From positions 1 to 42,382 of the forward strand of contig JAJTBE010000136.1 in the NCBI GenBank assembly GCA_021287065.1: 42,382 bases of DNA. Direction: 5' to 3'. Of the stretch, positions 41,731-42,382 are shown one piece after another; the first letter of the stretch is position 1; each line of letters opens with the position of its first letter. A program made the translations under genes and the position numbers. The notes beneath the pieces were generated by a model. The model was not told where the DNA came from, did not search any database, and saw only the letters and a list, made by a program, of their open reading frames with translations. Source of the stretch: Bacillota bacterium (GTDB lineage: Bacteria; Vulcanimicrobiota; JAJTBE01).

Positions 41731-41757
41731 GGGATAACTTTTTCAAAAAAAGTTCCC
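41731..41757. repeat. A/T hairpin resembling the family A internal stem
   Basis: GGGATAACTTTTT and AAAAAAAGTTCCC form a near-perfect hairpin similar in its AACTTTTT/AAAAAGTT core to that of the family A elements. It may be a relic copy. The rest of 41686-41870 shows nothing recognisable. Confidence 0.35.
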
Positions 41758-41882
41758 GAATATAGTTTTTCCAGTTAATCAACCACAAAACACTCTGTCA
41801 GGAAACTTACCTGATAACGGATTTCAAGACCGATTTAATGGGATTACTATAATCCTGATACCCCCCAACAAATGCCGGATCG

Positions 41883-41898
41883 CAGGCGTCCCCGCCTG
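41883..41898. repeat. GC-rich palindromic repeat, second copy
   Basis: CAGGCGTCCCCGCCTG hairpin, reverse-complement relative of 213-246, with the flanking GCCGGATCG also shared. Confidence 0.55.
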
Positions 41899-41917
41899 TC
41901 TCCGGGTCCCAAAACTT

Positions 41918-42335
41918 CCGCCAACCGCCAGCAAACCTCACAACCACAAGCTTCGCCAGCGATCGTAGGAGGGGTTTGCAACCCCGACGCGGACCCGCAG
42001 GTCCGCCCACGTTGCAAACTAAAACCACAAATCCCCCAAAAAAAAGCGGTAAACTCCCGCAAACTGTAGGGGAGAGCCAATGTGCTCTCCCGCAACAACC
42101 TCCCGCCAACCGCCAGCAAACCCAATAACCACAAGCTTCGCCAGCGATAGTAGGAGGGGTTTGCAACCCCGACGCGGACCCGCAGGTCCGCCCACACCGC
42201 AAACAAAAACCACAAATCCCCCAAAAAAAGCGGTAAACTCCCGCAAACTGTAGGGGAGAGCCAATGTGCTCTCCCGCAACAACCTCCCGCCAACCGCCAG
42301 TAATCCTCATAACCATAAGCTTCGCCAGCGATCCC
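41918..42335 (+). repeat. Tandem repeat of about 185-bp units (2.3 copies)
   Basis: Units begin CCGCCAACCGCCAG at 41918, 42103 and 42287. Each full unit contains CACAAGCTTCGCCAGCGAT, then a hairpin with GTTTGCAAC/GTTGCAAAC arms around GACGCGGACCCGCAGGTCCG (41974-42019; second copy 42159-42204 with weaker arms). An A-rich stretch AATCCCCCAAAAAAA follows, then the hairpin GGGAGAGC-CAATGT-GCTCTCCC (42070-42091; 42254-42275). The third unit is partial, and its tail diverges. Overlapping minus-strand ORFs are translations of the repeat and not genes. Confidence 0.85.
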
Positions 42336-42382
42336 CTGCCAAACCTGTGGTTATAGGGTTTACTAACGGTTTGTTTGCTGTA

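Noticed and set aside
41807..42316. Overlapping minus-strand ORFs of 148-169 aa
   Set aside because: They are translations of the 185-bp tandem repeats (visible as repeated protein segments) with no family signal or good start.

Overview
The window is a bacterial chromosome segment of moderate GC content with dense, operon-like gene blocks and clear Shine-Dalgarno sites of the GGAGG type. Gene content is housekeeping and envelope related: glycine cleavage T and H proteins, Rho, transaldolase, the TsaB/TsaE/TsaD tRNA t6A cluster, a WecA-type transferase and a three-subunit molybdenum hydroxylase. It is mixed with families common in environmental bacteria with complex regulation: an eukaryotic-type Ser/Thr kinase, FHA, PilZ, HEAT-repeat, YVTN beta-propeller and copper-amine-oxidase N-domain proteins. 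A GT9 glycosyltransferase suggests a Gram-negative-type envelope. I cannot name the organism. An uncultured lineage such as Riflebacteria or Wallbacteria would fit the mix, but this is a guess. I saw no phage genes, tRNA, rRNA, CRISPR array or transposase gene.

Layout. 1-960 is gene-free and filled with a dispersed hairpin-rich repeat. 961-2929 (minus) holds a secreted alpha/beta hydrolase and rubrerythrin. 3142-5853 (plus) holds gcvT, gcvH and a double-PilZ protein. 5943-7243 is a second repeat island. 7244-26402 is a long minus-strand block. It contains the kinase, HEAT protein, two glycosyltransferases, FHA protein, iron-sulfur flavoprotein, MacB-type permease, a secreted copper-amine-oxidase-domain protein and two paralogous YVTN proteins. 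It ends in a four-gene DNA-repair-like cluster: RuvX-like nuclease, DUF3084 membrane protein, YhaN-like SMC ATPase and UvrD-type helicase-nuclease.

26650-31183 (plus) carries two small membrane-anchored SPOR-like proteins, an ABC-2 permease, transaldolase and rho. Rho is convergent with a GT87 membrane glycosyltransferase (31191-32555). 32556-33549 is a third repeat island with two different elements bounded by terminal inverted repeats. 33550-36305 (minus) is tsaE-tsaB-rimI-tsaD. 36380-41625 (plus) is a MoaD/ThiS-like protein, the molybdenum hydroxylase subunits (FAD, 2Fe-2S, Mo) and wecA. 41686-42382 is a fourth repeat island with 185-bp tandem units.

The most notable things are non-coding. 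One is a family of roughly 290-330 bp elements with inverted CAATGCCA-type ends and internal hairpins; one copy supplies the last codons and stop of tsaD. Another is a second short element with 17-bp ends. A recurring GAGGCTGTC/GACAGCCTC stem is used as a terminator at some sites. There is also a perfect CRP/FNR-type palindrome upstream of the kinase. Among proteins, the single-chain helicase-nuclease with an AddB-like Fe-S cysteine set but Arg in place of the usual catalytic Lys, sitting beside SMC-like, membrane and RuvX-like partners, is the best candidate for an unusual system.
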